NCBI GenBank assembly: GCA_951802425.1 | Contig: OX637796.1 | Coordinates: 4,402,001 to 4,466,000 of the forward strand | Direction of reading: 5' to 3' | Length of the DNA: 64,000 nt | From: Clavaria fumosa | Lineage: Eukaryota > Basidiomycota > Agaricomycetes > Agaricales > Clavariaceae | Shown here: piece by piece, positions 1 to 11,239 of the stretch | Layout of the letters: the number at the start of each line of letters is the position of its first letter | Position numbering within the stretch: position 1 is the stretch's first letter | Notes under the pieces: model-generated | Told to the model about the DNA's origin: nothing | What the model saw: only the letters and a program-made list of their open reading frames with translations | Database searches by the model: none | Translations under genes and position numbers: made by a program

Positions 1-54
1 ACACCTCTGATTCACTGGCTGATTGCATGATACATTGACTGCTCAAATTGTTCC

Positions 55-172
55 ATATATTGAAACCTCTCATATTATCTCCAATATATTGTTAGGTTCT
101 GATATTTGATATATTGAAACCCCTCATATCATCATCTCCAATATATTGTTAGGCTCTGATATTTGATATATT
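55..172. repeat. Two-copy tandem repeat, about 54-57 bp unit
   Basis: An AT-rich unit beginning ATATATTGAAAC and ending GATATTTG occurs twice in a row, with a 3-bp insertion (ATC) in the second copy and a few substitutions. A third copy just begins (GATATATT) when the solo LTR interrupts it. No coding potential is seen. Confidence 0.8.
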
Positions 173-177
173 AAGAT

Positions 178-481
178 TGTCAGACTTAGTCTCACGCTCA
201 CATGACTTAATGTAAGGTCAATGATGGCGATACTAACATAAGGGGAAAAGGGCACAAGTAAGAAAACGACGTGGTATATATAGCGAGCGGTTCGGGAGTT
301 GCCGGCGTTCCCACGCTCGGACCCCATGCGTCACGTGATGCGCTCAGGCCCGGGTCACGTGATTTCCCCATTACATAATCCGCCACCTGTTTGGGTCACG
401 TGACTCGTCCGCAATCTTCCCGCAACTCTTTTGCAATCCTTTCTTGGCCTTTCCAGCCTGCTTATGTAAGCAATCCTGACA
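178..481 (-). mobile_element. Solo LTR of chromovirus family I, 5-bp TSD
   Basis: This 304-bp sequence is the reverse complement of the LTRs at 20683-20986 and 26273-26577, with scattered substitutions. It starts TGTCAG and ends CTGACA on the plus strand. It is flanked by the perfect 5-bp duplication AAGAT (173-177 and 482-486), so it is a true insertion reduced to one LTR by LTR-LTR recombination. It keeps a TATATATA box and TCACGTGA palindromes. Confidence 0.93.
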
Positions 482-605
482 AAGATTCTCAACCATTGTG
501 CACTTATTTCAGTCAATGATGTGAATTCCTTGCAATAGAGTATTGTAATTACAATCAATAGCTATTGCAAGAGATGACTGTAAGTGTATTGCAAGACATG
601 ACAAT

Positions 606-1232
606 TGTCGCGGTCGATCCTAAATCTGGAGCTCAAAGGTCACGGTGAGGTCGCGACAAGGTCGCAAGGGTCACGTGGATAGCTGATGTAAAGGCTCAAC
701 GAGGAAGTAGAAAGAGGCGATTTCTGGAGAATATCAAAGTCTGGGGAATACATGCCAAGTGTCTACTCGTATATATACTGGAGTCCAAGACCATAGGAAT
801 GATATTAGTACAAGGTAGTAAGAGGAGACATACAATGGAAGCGACGGTAGGGAGGAAATGAAAGTATCCAGGTAACGATTGCGAAGTTGTCATGGTCCCA
901 AGAAGGGAAGCGTCGGTCGGCGGGGGAATGGGATAGTGGTACAAGGGCACCAGGGGAACAGGAAGCCGTTGTGGGAAGGAGATGGGGATGCCAAGGGGAC
1001 GGGATAATGGTAAGGGTAGGGCACGGGAGAGAACAAGGTCGCGTTAGGGATGGTCGCTTGATGGGCAACATCAAGTGTCAGTCTATTGACAGGGTGATGG
1101 CATCCCACTTGATGTGCCATCACACATTTGGGCTGTACTGTCAGTGGCGGTCACGTGAGTCCCATGACTTACTGATCATGTGACAGGTCATGTGTCCGCG
1201 GCCTTTGCGGGTCACGTGATGTTGCTGCGACA
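606..1232 (-). repeat. 3' LTR of family II element
   Basis: This 627-bp LTR runs from TGTCGCGG to TGCGACA on the plus strand. It contains a TATA box (770-777) and several CACGTG or CATGTG palindromes. Segment 730-742 is complementary to the primer site at 11992-12004. It is related to the LTRs at 12006-12621 and 13156-13731. Confidence 0.9.
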
Positions 1233-1239
1233 TATTCCC

Positions 1240-4200
1240 CTTCCTAAGATTTGTTCTCCTGGACAAACTCTGCGATGGCTTCCTTCGCGTGTGTGAGGTT
1301 CTCCAGGGGCTCCCAAGTATTTTCCTTGGGTGGATAGCCAACCCAGCTTACCAGATATTGAACTTTCCCCCTCCTCTTCCTCTTGGCTATGACTCACTTG
1401 ACATTGTACTGCTCTCCCCCTTCTACGAGCTCGGGTGGTGGTCGGACGGACAATGGGTCTCCTCGGAAGGGTTTGAGCAAGGTCTTGTTGAAGACCGGGT
1501 GGATTCGCCAGCTCGGGGGTAGGGTAAGGTGGTAAGCCGAGGTTCCTACCTTCTCTTCCACGGGGAAGGGACCGACGAACTTAGGCCCAAGCTTTTTGGA
1601 GGGGAGTTTAAGGGGGAGGTTCCGCAAATCTAAATACACCAGGCCACCTTTCCTATAGATCTCCGGTTCTCACGAGTGGTCATCGTAAGCCGCGGAGTTG
1701 GTCGCTTGTCCCTTCCGCAAGACATCCCGGAGGTGGTCATGGGCAGCGGAAATTCGTGTGAGGAACTCGTTGGCGGTGGGTATATCGAAGCTGGCGGGGA
1801 AATTGGGGATCGGGGCGGGGTTGAAGCCATGGAGAGCCGAAAAGGGAGTGATGTCCGAGTCGCGAATGGGTCGCAAGTTGAGAGCGAACTGGGTGAGGGG
1901 GAGTACAGCAGCCCAGTCGGCCTGGTCTTCCTTGGTCAGTGCGCGAAGGACTACTTCTACCTCCTGATTGGCCCTCTCCACTTGTCCATCCGTCAGCGGG
2001 TGGTAGGCGGTGGAAGCAGCGGACTTGATGCCCAGTTTGTTGTAGACCTCTCGCATGAACTTGGAGATAAACTGTCCTCCTCGGTCAGATACTACCTTTT
2101 TGGGGAGTCCATAGTAGGCATATATCTTCTCGAGGAGGATCAAGGCTGCTCCCTCTGACGTAAGCTCCTGGACAGTTGGGGCGAGGACAATGGTTTTGGT
2201 TAAGTAGTCTTTGATCACCAAGATCATATCATAACCTGCGGATTCTGAGACGGGGCCGATCAAGTCCCAACCAATGACTTGCCAAGATTGTGAGGGGATT
2301 GGGAGAGGGTGGAGGGGTGCCGGTTTCCGTCCACACCGAGGTTTTATCCTTGGGCAGACATCACAGGCAATAACGTAGGCACGGGTGTCCTTCTTAAGTG
2401 TGGGCCAGTACCAATACTTTGCGACCACGACCTGGGTTTTTGAAATTCCCGGGTGTACAGTGGTCCGAGCCGAGTGGTGGAGGTCGAGGATGTCCTTTAC
2501 GAGTGATGTTGGGACCCAGAGCTTCTCGTGCACCCGGGGGTATCCTTCCTTATCCTTCTCCGCCTCTTGAGGAGGGGTCTCCAGGGCTTGCTCGACCCTT
2601 AACTTCTCCATTAGGGACAGGGTCTCATTAACCTGGAAGAAATGGTCCAGCAACAGAACTTGGGCAGGGCAGGGAGGTTGGTCGTCATAGTCGGGGTGGC
2701 AGGAAAGAGTGTTGGCTGCGGCATTCGACTTTCCGGAGCAGGGGATGATCTTGAACTGGAAGAGCAATAGGAATTGCCTCCACCGGTTCTGGCGTCCATT
2801 GAGCGGGTTTGGCTTTTGGAAATACGAGAGGTTCTTGTGGTCTGTATGGACCTTGAAGTCCTGGCTGAGGAGGTAGTGTTGCCACTCCTCAAGCGCTCTT
2901 ACCACCGCAAGGAGTTCCAGGTTGTAGACGTTGTAATTTAGCTGGGCATCCTGGAGCTTCGTCAATAGGCAGTCCACCATTCTCCACACTCCGTCCTGTT
3001 GCTGGTATAGGATAGCCGAAGTCGCGATCTCACTGGCGTCTGTCTCGATCTTCCACAGCATTCCGTCCTGTGGGATCGCAACTTGGACCGAATTCCGGAT
3101 TGCATCCTGGATGTCATAGAACAACTTTAGCGCGGCGTCCATTAAGTTAAATTCACCTTTGCCGGTGCAGGCATGGAGAGGGGCGGCAATCTTGGCATAA
3201 TTTGGGATATACCGTTGGTAGTAACTTCTGAGGGCCATGTACCTGTGCGTGTCCTTGGCGGATTTTGGAATTGGCCAGTTGTCAATTGCTGAGCACCTCT
3301 TCTCGCTTTTCTTGATGGTCCCCTGCCGGATCTTGTTTCCAAGGAAAGTCACCTCCGTTCATTCGAACTCGCACTTTGCAGGTTTGACGGTCAGATGGTT
3401 TTCTTGAAGAACCTGGAAAACACACGTGGTAAGGTCATGGAGTTCCTCGCGGGTATCGGAGCAGATGAGGATGTCATCAATATAAATGAAGACCTGGCCA
3501 GTGGCCACCAGATCCTTCAGGATATTGTCCATGAAGCCCTGAAAGATTGCGGGGGCATTAGTCACTCCGAAAGGCATGACTCGACAGAGGAATTGGCTGT
3601 ATTCGCATATGAACGCCAACAGCTTCTTGCTCTCCTCCGATGCCTGGATGTTGTTGAACCCGATCTGGATATCAATTTTCGAGTAGTACCAGAATTTCTG
3701 CAGGCGATCGTAGATGTTCCGGATGAGAGGGAGAGGGTAGGCATTCTTGACCGTGACTTCGTTTAGCCATTTGTAGTCGACCATGGGCTGGAGCTTGTCT
3801 CCTTCATTCTTGAAGAAGAAAGGGCTAGCCCAGGGTGACTGACCTGGATAGATTCATCCAGTCGCGAGGTTCTCGTCTAACCACTTCCGGAGCTCTGCGT
3901 GGTAGGCCTTGGGTGTTGGGTAAATCTGGGACCAGTATGGGCAGGCGCCATTCTCTAGTTGGATGTCGATGTCGACTCTGGGACAGTGCGGGGGTAAAAC
4001 ATTATAGAACTCCTCTCCGAATACTCGCAGAAAGAGAGTCAGCCAGTCGGGGGAATCGTTCGCGATGACACAGACTGTGGCACTGCAGGGAAGGTTGCGG
4101 CAATGTCAGAATTCGAGGGAGCGAGTCCGCCAGTCAATAGTGGGATTGTGCTTCCAGAGCCAATCATCGCCTAGCACAAGGTCGAAGTCAGGATAGTTGC

Positions 4201-4430
4201 CCAGATAGCACTCGATAATCTCACAGTGTCCAAGACTGAATTCGACCGCGACCTTGGTGAGATGTGTGATGGGTCCTCGCGAGTTCGGGGTACCGTCTGC
4301 GTTCCTTGTGATCATTGGGGATGGGAGTCGCTCCATGGGGAAACAGTTTTGATTGGCAAAACTGTGGTCCATGACTGAGGTTGTACTGCCGCTGTCGATA
4401 AGCACTTCCTGTGCATGGCTCTACTTGGGA
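1240..4430 (-). pseudogene. Family II pol: protease, RT, RNase H, integrase, chromodomain (broken)
   Basis: Read right to left, the frame gives: an aspartic protease (4106-4405, DSGS motif and LGDDWLWKHNP); the RT palm (3359-3784, FGVTNAPAIFQ and the catalytic YIDD); RT thumb and RNase H (ETDASE); the integrase zinc-binding region (HH...CDVC); the integrase core (WDLIGP, SDRGGQF and ERANQEVE supplying D, D, E); the integrase C-terminus; and a chromodomain (YLVSWVGYPPKENTWEP, about 1240-1390). The domains stay in one frame except where TGA codons interrupt at 1394-1396, 1670-1672, 3359-3361, 3854-3856 and 4106-4108, with a TAG just before the protease. Each TGA is explained by CGA to TGA. It cannot make a functional Pol. 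Confidence 0.9.
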
Positions 4431-4599
4431 AGGCAGGGGGGGAGATTCGAACTCTGAATTCGAGTTGGGCTGTTTCTTGGCGGCCCACTATCTTCGTCAT
4501 CCTTAGAAGCAGTTTGGGAGACGAGTCAGAGTCTGGCATTGTCGTGGTACTAGTACAGGGGGGGGACTTAGGCAGGGAAGCTGCTTCCTTCATTCCTCG

Positions 4600-5910
4600 C
4601 CTGCAGGAAAATCCGCCTTCGCCTCTTTCAGCACCCCAAGTTCCTTATCCTTCACCTCAATGGTGTCGTGAAGCTGGGCCACCAGGGCCTCAAGCTCATC
4701 GGCAGTCGTGGTCGAGGTGTCGTTGGCCTGGACGTCGATCCGGGGAACTCAGGGGGGCTTACGAGGGAGTGGGCAGTTGCGTGCGAGGTGGCCGGGCTGC
4801 TGACAATTGTAGCAATTGCCACGCAACAGGATCCGGTCGACCTGCATCGCATTTGGGTCGTGTTGGGGGGGCGCAGAAGGTTGCAGGGCTGGGCGATCGG
4901 GTGGTTTGGCATAGACGATCTGTCGGGCAGGGCGCATGGCGTCGCGACATTCGAGCATCATGTCGATGGCAAGGGCCTTCCTCTTCCAGGCAGAATAGTT
5001 GGGTGGAAGGGTGGCAGCGGCATAGATGTGATCAGTAACATTATAATTGAGGGCAGGCTCAAGGAGGGTGACAAGGAGGTCTCCGTGAGTTTCCTCGAAG
5101 AGTTTGGCCTTCGCAACTAGCTGGTTGAACTCTGTTTAGAAACTCATTTACCAGGTGTTTACCTTGCTTAAGCTTTCTGAGCTTAAGATAGGCATTCTCC
5201 TTCTCTACCAAGTCTGAAAACTCGGCATCCATCCTTCCCCTGAAGACAGCCCAGGTGGGGCATGAGGCAGGGGCTGCGACTATTTTCTCGACCACCGAAT
5301 TTGCCCAATCTCCTGTGTATCCTCCGTGCATCTGGTTTAGGGCAAACAAAATTCGTTTTAGGTCCATATTGAACCTCTCTGGCTCTGCAAGGAAGAAGAT
5401 GTTGAGCTGCCAGACGAAGGTCCGGTAAGCTATCCTGCTTCCATCGAAGGGGGCAATAGAGAAACCACTAGACATCGTATCCACGAAGTTCTTCGTCGAT
5501 GTCCAGGAGTTCTGTTGAGTTGGAGGCAAAGGAGACAGAGGAGACTGAGGAGGGGGAGAGGGAGTCCGAGGTGACGGGGGATCGATCTGAATGGGGAGGG
5601 CAAGGATCGTGAGAGGCGGTGAGGGTGTGGAGCTGTGCGAGGGTGTCCTGAAGACTTCTTCTGATATCCGAAGCAGGCCGAGGCCAGGCACTAGGGTAGA
5701 CTCGGGGGTTGATGGGCACCCAGGTGACGAGTTGGGCTGGGTGACGCTGGGTGTCAACGATGAGCCATGCGCTGGGTGTGTGTACTCGTAGGTAATGGTT
5801 GGTTCTGGATTTGGGCTCGGGGGCGTCAGTCTGAACTGAGGTGGCGGCATAGGTAGGGGGTCGTGGGGTAGGAGCGGGCAGGGGCATTCTTGGCGGGGAC
5901 TTGACGTTTT
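4600..5910 (-). pseudogene. Family II gag, C-terminal two thirds
   Basis: The minus strand encodes a Gag capsid-like segment (FSIAPFDGSRIAYRTF, then LNQMHGGYTGDWANSV) preceded by a Pro/Ser-rich stretch. A shifted frame carries a retroviral zinc knuckle, CYNCQQPGHLARNC, at about 4760-4830 (CX2CX4HX4C). At least one frameshift separates capsid and knuckle. The N-terminal part lies beyond the nested element, at 11535-11960. Confidence 0.8.
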
Positions 5911-5915
5911 CAATG

Positions 5916-6205
5916 TATCAGACTGGGTCTCACACAACTTAAGCGTAAGGTCATGACGACAATACTAAGATAAGGGGAAAAGGGTACAAGAATGGAAAAG
6001 ACGTAGTATATATAGCGAACGCTTCGGCATTTGCCGGCGTTCCCACGCTCGGACCTCTCAGATCACGTGATGCGCCCAGGCCCAGGTCATGTGATCTTAC
6101 GATTATGTAATCTGACCACAGCCACAGGTCATGTGACCTTCCAACAACCCTCCCCAGTTTCTCCACAACTGCACTTTGGGATGGCTTACATAAGCGATCC
6201 TAACA
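5916..6205 (-). repeat. 3' LTR of the intact chromovirus
   Basis: This 290-bp LTR looks identical to 11240-11529. It contains a TATA box (TATATATA, 6007-6014 on the plus strand). The polypurine-like tract beside it on the sense strand is the AAGAGGGGGGTGA sequence at 6206-6218. Confidence 0.92.
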
Positions 6206-6216
6206 TCACCCCCCTC

Positions 6217-9200
6217 TTAAGGCTGGGCGTCCCGACCAGCTAGCTTGGCCTTGTCGGGGTGGGAGAGGAAGAAGTCCCGGAGAAGCAACGTTACGTTAGT
6301 GAGGTTCCTACGGGGCTCCCAAGTGTTTTCCTCGACTGGATATCCCAACCACTTCACCAAGTACTTCACCCCACGTCCCACCTTCTTAACATCAAGGATC
6401 GCCTCCACATCATACTCCAGGTGGTCGTCATCAATCGTAGGGGGTGGAGGGGGAGGCAGGTTCTGAGAAGGGAAGGAGGGGGGGTGGTATGGTGTCAACA
6501 GCAACTCATTGAAGACCCGATGGATGCGCCAGGCCCGAGGGAGCTTGAGGCGATACCCAGCAGGTCCCACCTTCTCCTCAACTGCAAAGGGGCCTGCTCT
6601 CTTGTTGTCAAGCTTTTTACAGGGCCGGTCCATCTTCAAGTTTCTAGTATCCAGCCAGACCAGATCTCCCTCAGAGTACTCCCGACTTGGGCATTTCCCC
6701 TTATCGTAGCTCTTCTTCATCGCTGCCACCGCTTTCTCCATTGCCTCCTTGGCTGCTCTTCGGGACTCCGTGAGCTTAGCCATCCACTCGTCTGCCGCCG
6801 GGTTCACCTCAGAAGGTGGCCGGAGCCCCCCATTCCATGGGTGTCGTCCATAATCGAGGAAGAAAGGTGTCTGTCCTGTCGCTGAGTGCTCACGATTATT
6901 AAGAGCAAACTCCGCAGTGGACAACCATTCAGCCCAGTCATCCTGGAGATGGTCCACATAAGCCCGGAGATAGATCTCCATCTCCTGGTTCGCCCGTTCC
7001 GTCTGTCCATCAGTCTGTGGATGAAAGGCAGTACTTGGATTTGCCTTTACCCGGATCATGGAGTAGAACTCCTTCATGAAGCGGGACACAAACTGGGACC
7101 CCCGGTCACTCACAACCTTGTGAGGGACTCCATGGTCACGAAACACTCGATCCCGGAGGAGACGCGCCGCTCCAAGTCCTGTGAGGTCGAGCCCAATCGC
7201 TTCGAGCAGTGTCCGTTTCGTGAATTTGTCGACAATAACAAGGATGGCATTATGTCCACGGGAGAGGGGGAGGGGACCGACTATGTCCCATGAAATCACT
7301 GACCAGGGACCATCGGGCACCAGATGGGGGTGCAGTGGGGCAGCACGCTTGGTACGGTCGGGCTTCGTCCGCTGGCATGTCTCACACCCCTGGGCATACC
7401 GATCCGCATCTTTTACCATGTCCGGCCACCAATAACCCTTCACTAGTGCTGCTCTCAACTTCCGGGGCCCAGGGTGTCCAGCAGCAGGGAGGTCATGCTC
7501 AAACTCGAGAACGGCCTCACGAGCTCCTAGGGGGACCCAAGTGACTATCCCCTTCCGCCAGAGTCCAGCACGATCTCGTGTCCACTCATCATCAAGCTCC
7601 TCCGGCTTCTGTATGTGTACCGCGCTATTTTTCTGGAGTAGCGTCTCCATTTCCGATGTGAATGACACACGGACTTCCGTTTCCGGGAAAACCTGCACCG
7701 GTGCATCCTCCTCCACCATCTCTCCATAGTCCGGTCTCCGGGAGAGTGCATCTGCCTTTGTATTCGACTTGCCAGTGCGATACTTTATCTCAAAGTCAAA
7801 GCACTGGAGCTCTCCAACCCAACGAACCTGCCTCGGCTTCAACTTCTGGGGCTTCCGGAAGTACTGGAGGTTTGCATGGTCCGTCCAGATCTCAATTGTC
7901 TCCTCTGCTCCAATGAGGTATGCTCGCCATTCGCGAAGTGCCCGAATCACAGCCAAGAACTCCTTGTCGTACACATCATAGTTCTTCTCAGCTGCAGTGA
8001 GGGCCTTGGAGATATAGTCAACAACTCTCCAGGTTCCATCCATCTGCTGCTGCGAGAGCACTCCACCAGTTGCCAGGTTGCTTGCATCTGTCTCTACCTT
8101 CCATCTCCCTTTGTCCTGAGGCAGAGCCAAGACCGGGGCCGATACGAGTGCCTGGCGGAGATCTCGGAAGGCTGCTTCCTCCTCCTCCTCCCATTTCCAT
8201 GGAACATTCCCAGTCAGCCGGAAGAGTGGCTTTGCCCGGGCAGAAAGATTCGGGATGTGTCGGCGGAGGTAGTTCAGCATTCCATTGAACCTCTGGACAT
8301 CCTTCACATTCTTGGGACGTGGCCAATCTCGGACTGCCGCACCCTTGGCCGGATCATGCTCTAGTCTGTTGTGGGAGATCTTCATCCCCAGGAAGATGAT
8401 CTCGCTCTTCTCAAACTCGCATTTACTGAGTTTGAGACACAACCCATTCTCTCCAAACTTCCTCAAGACCCGATCCATCCAGTACCGGTGTGTAGCCAAG
8501 TCCTCTGCAAACACAATGACATCATCCACATAGGCCCTCACATGTCCTCCTGCAATCTCCTCCCTCAACACATGATTCATGAAGCGTTGGAAGGTAGCAG
8601 GGGCATTCTGCAGTCCAAACCACATGACAGCTGGTTCAAAGAGTCCACGGGGTGTCAGGAAGGCACAGCGGTGCTGGTGCTCGGGCCAGACCTGCATAGA
8701 TGGGAAACCTCCCTTTGCATCAATCTTAGAGTAGATCGACGCTCCTTTAAGCACATCCACTGTGTCTCGGATGCGGGGGAGGGGGTACTTGTCCTTGATC
8801 AGGTGTGCATTCAGCCTCGAGTAGTCGATGATTGGCCGCAGTTTGTCCTTCTCATGTTTGAAGAAGAAGGGGCTGGCATACGGGGATTTTGAGGGCCGGA
8901 TTCGTCCAGAAGCAAGCTGCTCATCCACCCAACGGTTCATCTCCACCATCTCCTGCCGTGTCAAAGAATACAGCTTGGAGGAGAGGTGCTCAGGGTCCTT
9001 TTTGAACTCGATCTTAATATCGAAGTCTGGTCGGGAGCGGGGAAGTTCATCCCACTTCGCTTCACTAAACACCAAAGGGTAGCGGCTGGGCCAATCGGGG
9101 GTAGGGCCAGAGTTGGGAAAACGGGTGTCCAGAATACTCGTGGATGCGAGGGTACTCGTTTTCAGGGGTGCAGAGGCTCGAGGGGATGGGGAACACTGTG

Positions 9201-10668
9201 GGGGGCAGCGGGTAAGGCTCAGCTCTGCCTTCTGCCAGCCGATATCCGGGTTATGCCGCTTGAGCCAGTCATGCCCAAGGATGACCTTGTGGGACTGGGT
9301 CTTTCCCAGCAGAAAGTGGATCCGCTCCTGGTGGTCACCAACTCTCACCAGCACCTCTATCCCATACCGGACCTTTCCATTCCTGTTCTGTGTCCCATCC
9401 ACATTATACATGGTGATTGGGTTCAGCAGGAGAGATGGCTCCAGTCCCACTCCTTTCGCCCACTCCAAATCCATGAAGCAGTTGGTGCACCCTGAGTCAA
9501 CAAGGGCCTTCATTGTGGTCCCTTTGCCAGTGCTGAAAGCCTCCAAGTGCACCTGGATGGCTAGCTCTCGTGGCACATGTTTCCGCACTTCTGGCCGCAC
9601 TCTGGTTAGGCACTCTGCCAGTCTCACTTCCTCCTTCACCTCAGCCCCAATTCGGGTATGTCTCCGCTGCAAGATAGTATATCGGGGTATACTTGCAGCA
9701 GGCACAGGGACGGAAAGGGGGCTGGCACACTTCTTCTCCCCAGTGGGAGTCCTCCTCTCTCTCTCACACAGCTCTATGCAGGCTCGGAGCCGTGCAATCT
9801 CTTTCTCATATCCCTCCGCCATTTGGGGGGCACATGGTGCTGCCCGGGTTTGGGCCCTTGGGACCTGCAGACGCGTATCAGGCAGGGGGCAGAAACGGAC
9901 AGCATGGCCAGTCTGGTGGCATCGGAAACAACATCTCTCATCAGCAGGGGCCCATCCTCGGGCCATGGCCACATCTGGAGTACACAGCAGAGGGGTCACA
10001 AGAGGTCGCGAAACGGTCACGGCAGGTCGCGGTAGGGTTGCGGTGGGTCGCGCAGGGGTCACAGTGGGTCGCGGTGTCCGTTCCGTGAGTATCCCATCCA
10101 GTCGCCTTTGCTGGGCATCAAGCCTCTCAGCCAGCACCTTCCATTCTCCATATGTCTCTGGCATCGGGGAGACACCATAGATTCTCTCCACCAACCTCCT
10201 ACTCAGGTTCAACTCCAGCCAATGGACTAGGATTCCTGAGTCCTTCTCTGCACTCAACTTCGCCCGTCGGGACAGCGTCTCGAATTTCGCGAAGAACTCT
10301 GGTGCTGTCATGGCACCCTGTTTCAGCCCTGCAATATCGGCAAGGGCAGTCGCACGGTCATTCGGGTCATCGAATGCACGCTTCATCTCCTCCACAAACT
10401 CTGCCCAGGTTCCGGCCTTGCCACTACCCAGGATCTCTTCCACCTTCATATTCGCCCACTCTGCAGCGAATCCTTCTCCAGTAATTTTGCTCAGAGCAAA
10501 AAGGACCTTCACCAGGTCCACAGCATAGACAGTCGGGTTCGCCATAAACAGGAGGCGAAGGGATCGGAGGAATGTACGGAAGTTCCTTTTCTGCCCATCA
10601 AAGGGGGCAACAGATAGGTCAAGCCTCATAGGTTGGGCTACAGGCGGGGCGACATGGTCTGCCATCAC
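6217..10668 (-). CDS. Gag-Pol polyprotein with C-terminal chromodomain (1483 aa)
   Basis: One uninterrupted frame encodes the whole polyprotein. Residues 1-200 are the Gag capsid region (APFDGQKRNFRTFLRSLRLL). A CCHC knuckle, CFRCHQTGHAVRFC, lies near 245. The aspartic protease has DSGCTN near 390 and ILGHDWLKRHNPD. RT carries YVDD near 713, and RNase H has ETDASNLATGG. The integrase zinc finger (HPG..., CETCQRTKPD) lies near 1050-1100, and the integrase triad in WDIVGP, SDRGSQF and ERANQE near 1126, 1186 and 1226. The chromodomain (YLVKWLGYPVEENTWEP) lies near 1420-1475. In chromoviruses this module guides integration to chosen chromatin. Gag and Pol share one frame, as in Tf1, so the Gag excess must come from processing or turnover rather than frameshifting. 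The ATG follows a leader of about 570 nt after the 5' LTR. Confidence 0.95.
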   Translation of the reverse strand: MMADHVAPPVAQPMRLDLSVAPFDGQKRNFRTFLRSLRLLFMANPTVYAVDLVKVLFALSKITGEGFAAEWANMKVEEILGSGKAGTWAEFVEEMKRAFDDPNDRATALADIAGLKQGAMTAPEFFAKFETLSRRAKLSAEKDSGILVHWLELNLSRRLVERIYGVSPMPETYGEWKVLAERLDAQQRRLDGILTERTPRPTVTPARPTATLPRPAVTVSRPLVTPLLCTPDVAMARGWAPADERCCFRCHQTGHAVRFCPLPDTRLQVPRAQTRAAPCAPQMAEGYEKEIARLRACIELCERERRTPTGEKKCASPLSVPVPAASIPRYTILQRRHTRIGAEVKEEVRLAECLTRVRPEVRKHVPRELAIQVHLEAFSTGKGTTMKALVDSGCTNCFMDLEWAKGVGLEPSLLLNPITMYNVDGTQNRNGKVRYGIEVLVRVGDHQERIHFLLGKTQSHKVILGHDWLKRHNPDIGWQKAELSLTRCPPQCSPSPRASAPLKTSTLASTSILDTRFPNSGPTPDWPSRYPLVFSEAKWDELPRSRPDFDIKIEFKKDPEHLSSKLYSLTRQEMVEMNRWVDEQLASGRIRPSKSPYASPFFFKHEKDKLRPIIDYSRLNAHLIKDKYPLPRIRDTVDVLKGASIYSKIDAKGGFPSMQVWPEHQHRCAFLTPRGLFEPAVMWFGLQNAPATFQRFMNHVLREEIAGGHVRAYVDDVIVFAEDLATHRYWMDRVLRKFGENGLCLKLSKCEFEKSEIIFLGMKISHNRLEHDPAKGAAVRDWPRPKNVKDVQRFNGMLNYLRRHIPNLSARAKPLFRLTGNVPWKWEEEEEAAFRDLRQALVSAPVLALPQDKGRWKVETDASNLATGGVLSQQQMDGTWRVVDYISKALTAAEKNYDVYDKEFLAVIRALREWRAYLIGAEETIEIWTDHANLQYFRKPQKLKPRQVRWVGELQCFDFEIKYRTGKSNTKADALSRRPDYGEMVEEDAPVQVFPETEVRVSFTSEMETLLQKNSAVHIQKPEELDDEWTRDRAGLWRKGIVTWVPLGAREAVLEFEHDLPAAGHPGPRKLRAALVKGYWWPDMVKDADRYAQGCETCQRTKPDRTKRAAPLHPHLVPDGPWSVISWDIVGPLPLSRGHNAILVIVDKFTKRTLLEAIGLDLTGLGAARLLRDRVFRDHGVPHKVVSDRGSQFVSRFMKEFYSMIRVKANPSTAFHPQTDGQTERANQEMEIYLRAYVDHLQDDWAEWLSTAEFALNNREHSATGQTPFFLDYGRHPWNGGLRPPSEVNPAADEWMAKLTESRRAAKEAMEKAVAAMKKSYDKGKCPSREYSEGDLVWLDTRNLKMDRPCKKLDNKRAGPFAVEEKVGPAGYRLKLPRAWRIHRVFNELLLTPYHPPSFPSQNLPPPPPPTIDDDHLEYDVEAILDVKKVGRGVKYLVKWLGYPVEENTWEPRRNLTNVTLLLRDFFLSHPDKAKLAGRDAQP

Positions 10669-11227
10669 AGGCCCTGGATGCTGTAAATAAAGTTCCAGGC
10701 CTTGGGCACTCAGGATTTCTTCAATCTCTTAACAGTCCTGTCCTCTTAGGCTGCTCTTCTGTGTACTTATGTACCTATAGAACTCTTATTCTATGAAACT
10801 TTTGTTAACGTGGGGCCCAAATGGTGTCCCAGGTGGTCACTCCACAACTCCTAATGAGTTGCCCGTGCGCCCTTCTGACAATGGTCACAGAGCAAGGGCC
10901 CTGTCCACTGGACCAGGAAACTACAGAAAGACTATGTAGGGGCCTTTCCTTGCCCTGTACACTACACGATTCACTGGTACGTAGCTGTAAAACAAAGTTC
11001 CGGGCCTTGGGCACTCGGTATCACTTGGGGAGGGTCACAGTTGACTTCCTCTGGGTCTGGTCACGTGTATCTACACACAGTAAAAATTTCGCGCGGTTCT
11101 GTTACACACCGCGGGCAGGGTAAAGGAGAAGAGGATGATAGGGGCTGAGCTGTGACAACGTGTCACAGTTTGAAATTAAGGGTCCAGGCTAGCCGGGTTA
11201 GGACACGGGGCTAGGGCGGACAGGCGG

Positions 11228-11238
11228 ATCTTAGTATT
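11228..11238 (-). promoter_or_regulatory. Self-complementary primer-binding site, intact chromovirus
   Basis: On the sense strand, AATACTAAGAT lies 1 nt inside the 5' LTR. Its exact reverse complement ATCTTAGTATT occurs in the LTR (11285-11295 and the matching place in the 3' LTR), about 36-43 nt downstream of TATATATA, where transcription should start. No tRNA-like PBS (TGG...) is present. In Tf1/sushi elements the mRNA 5' end folds back onto such a site and primes minus-strand synthesis. Confidence 0.75.
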
Positions 11239-11239
11239 A

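Noticed and set aside
9113..10180. Long plus-strand open frame of 355 codons opposite gag-pol
   Set aside because: It is the shadow of the intact minus-strand polyprotein; its composition (Ser/Arg/Pro-rich) and lack of domains fit an antisense artefact.
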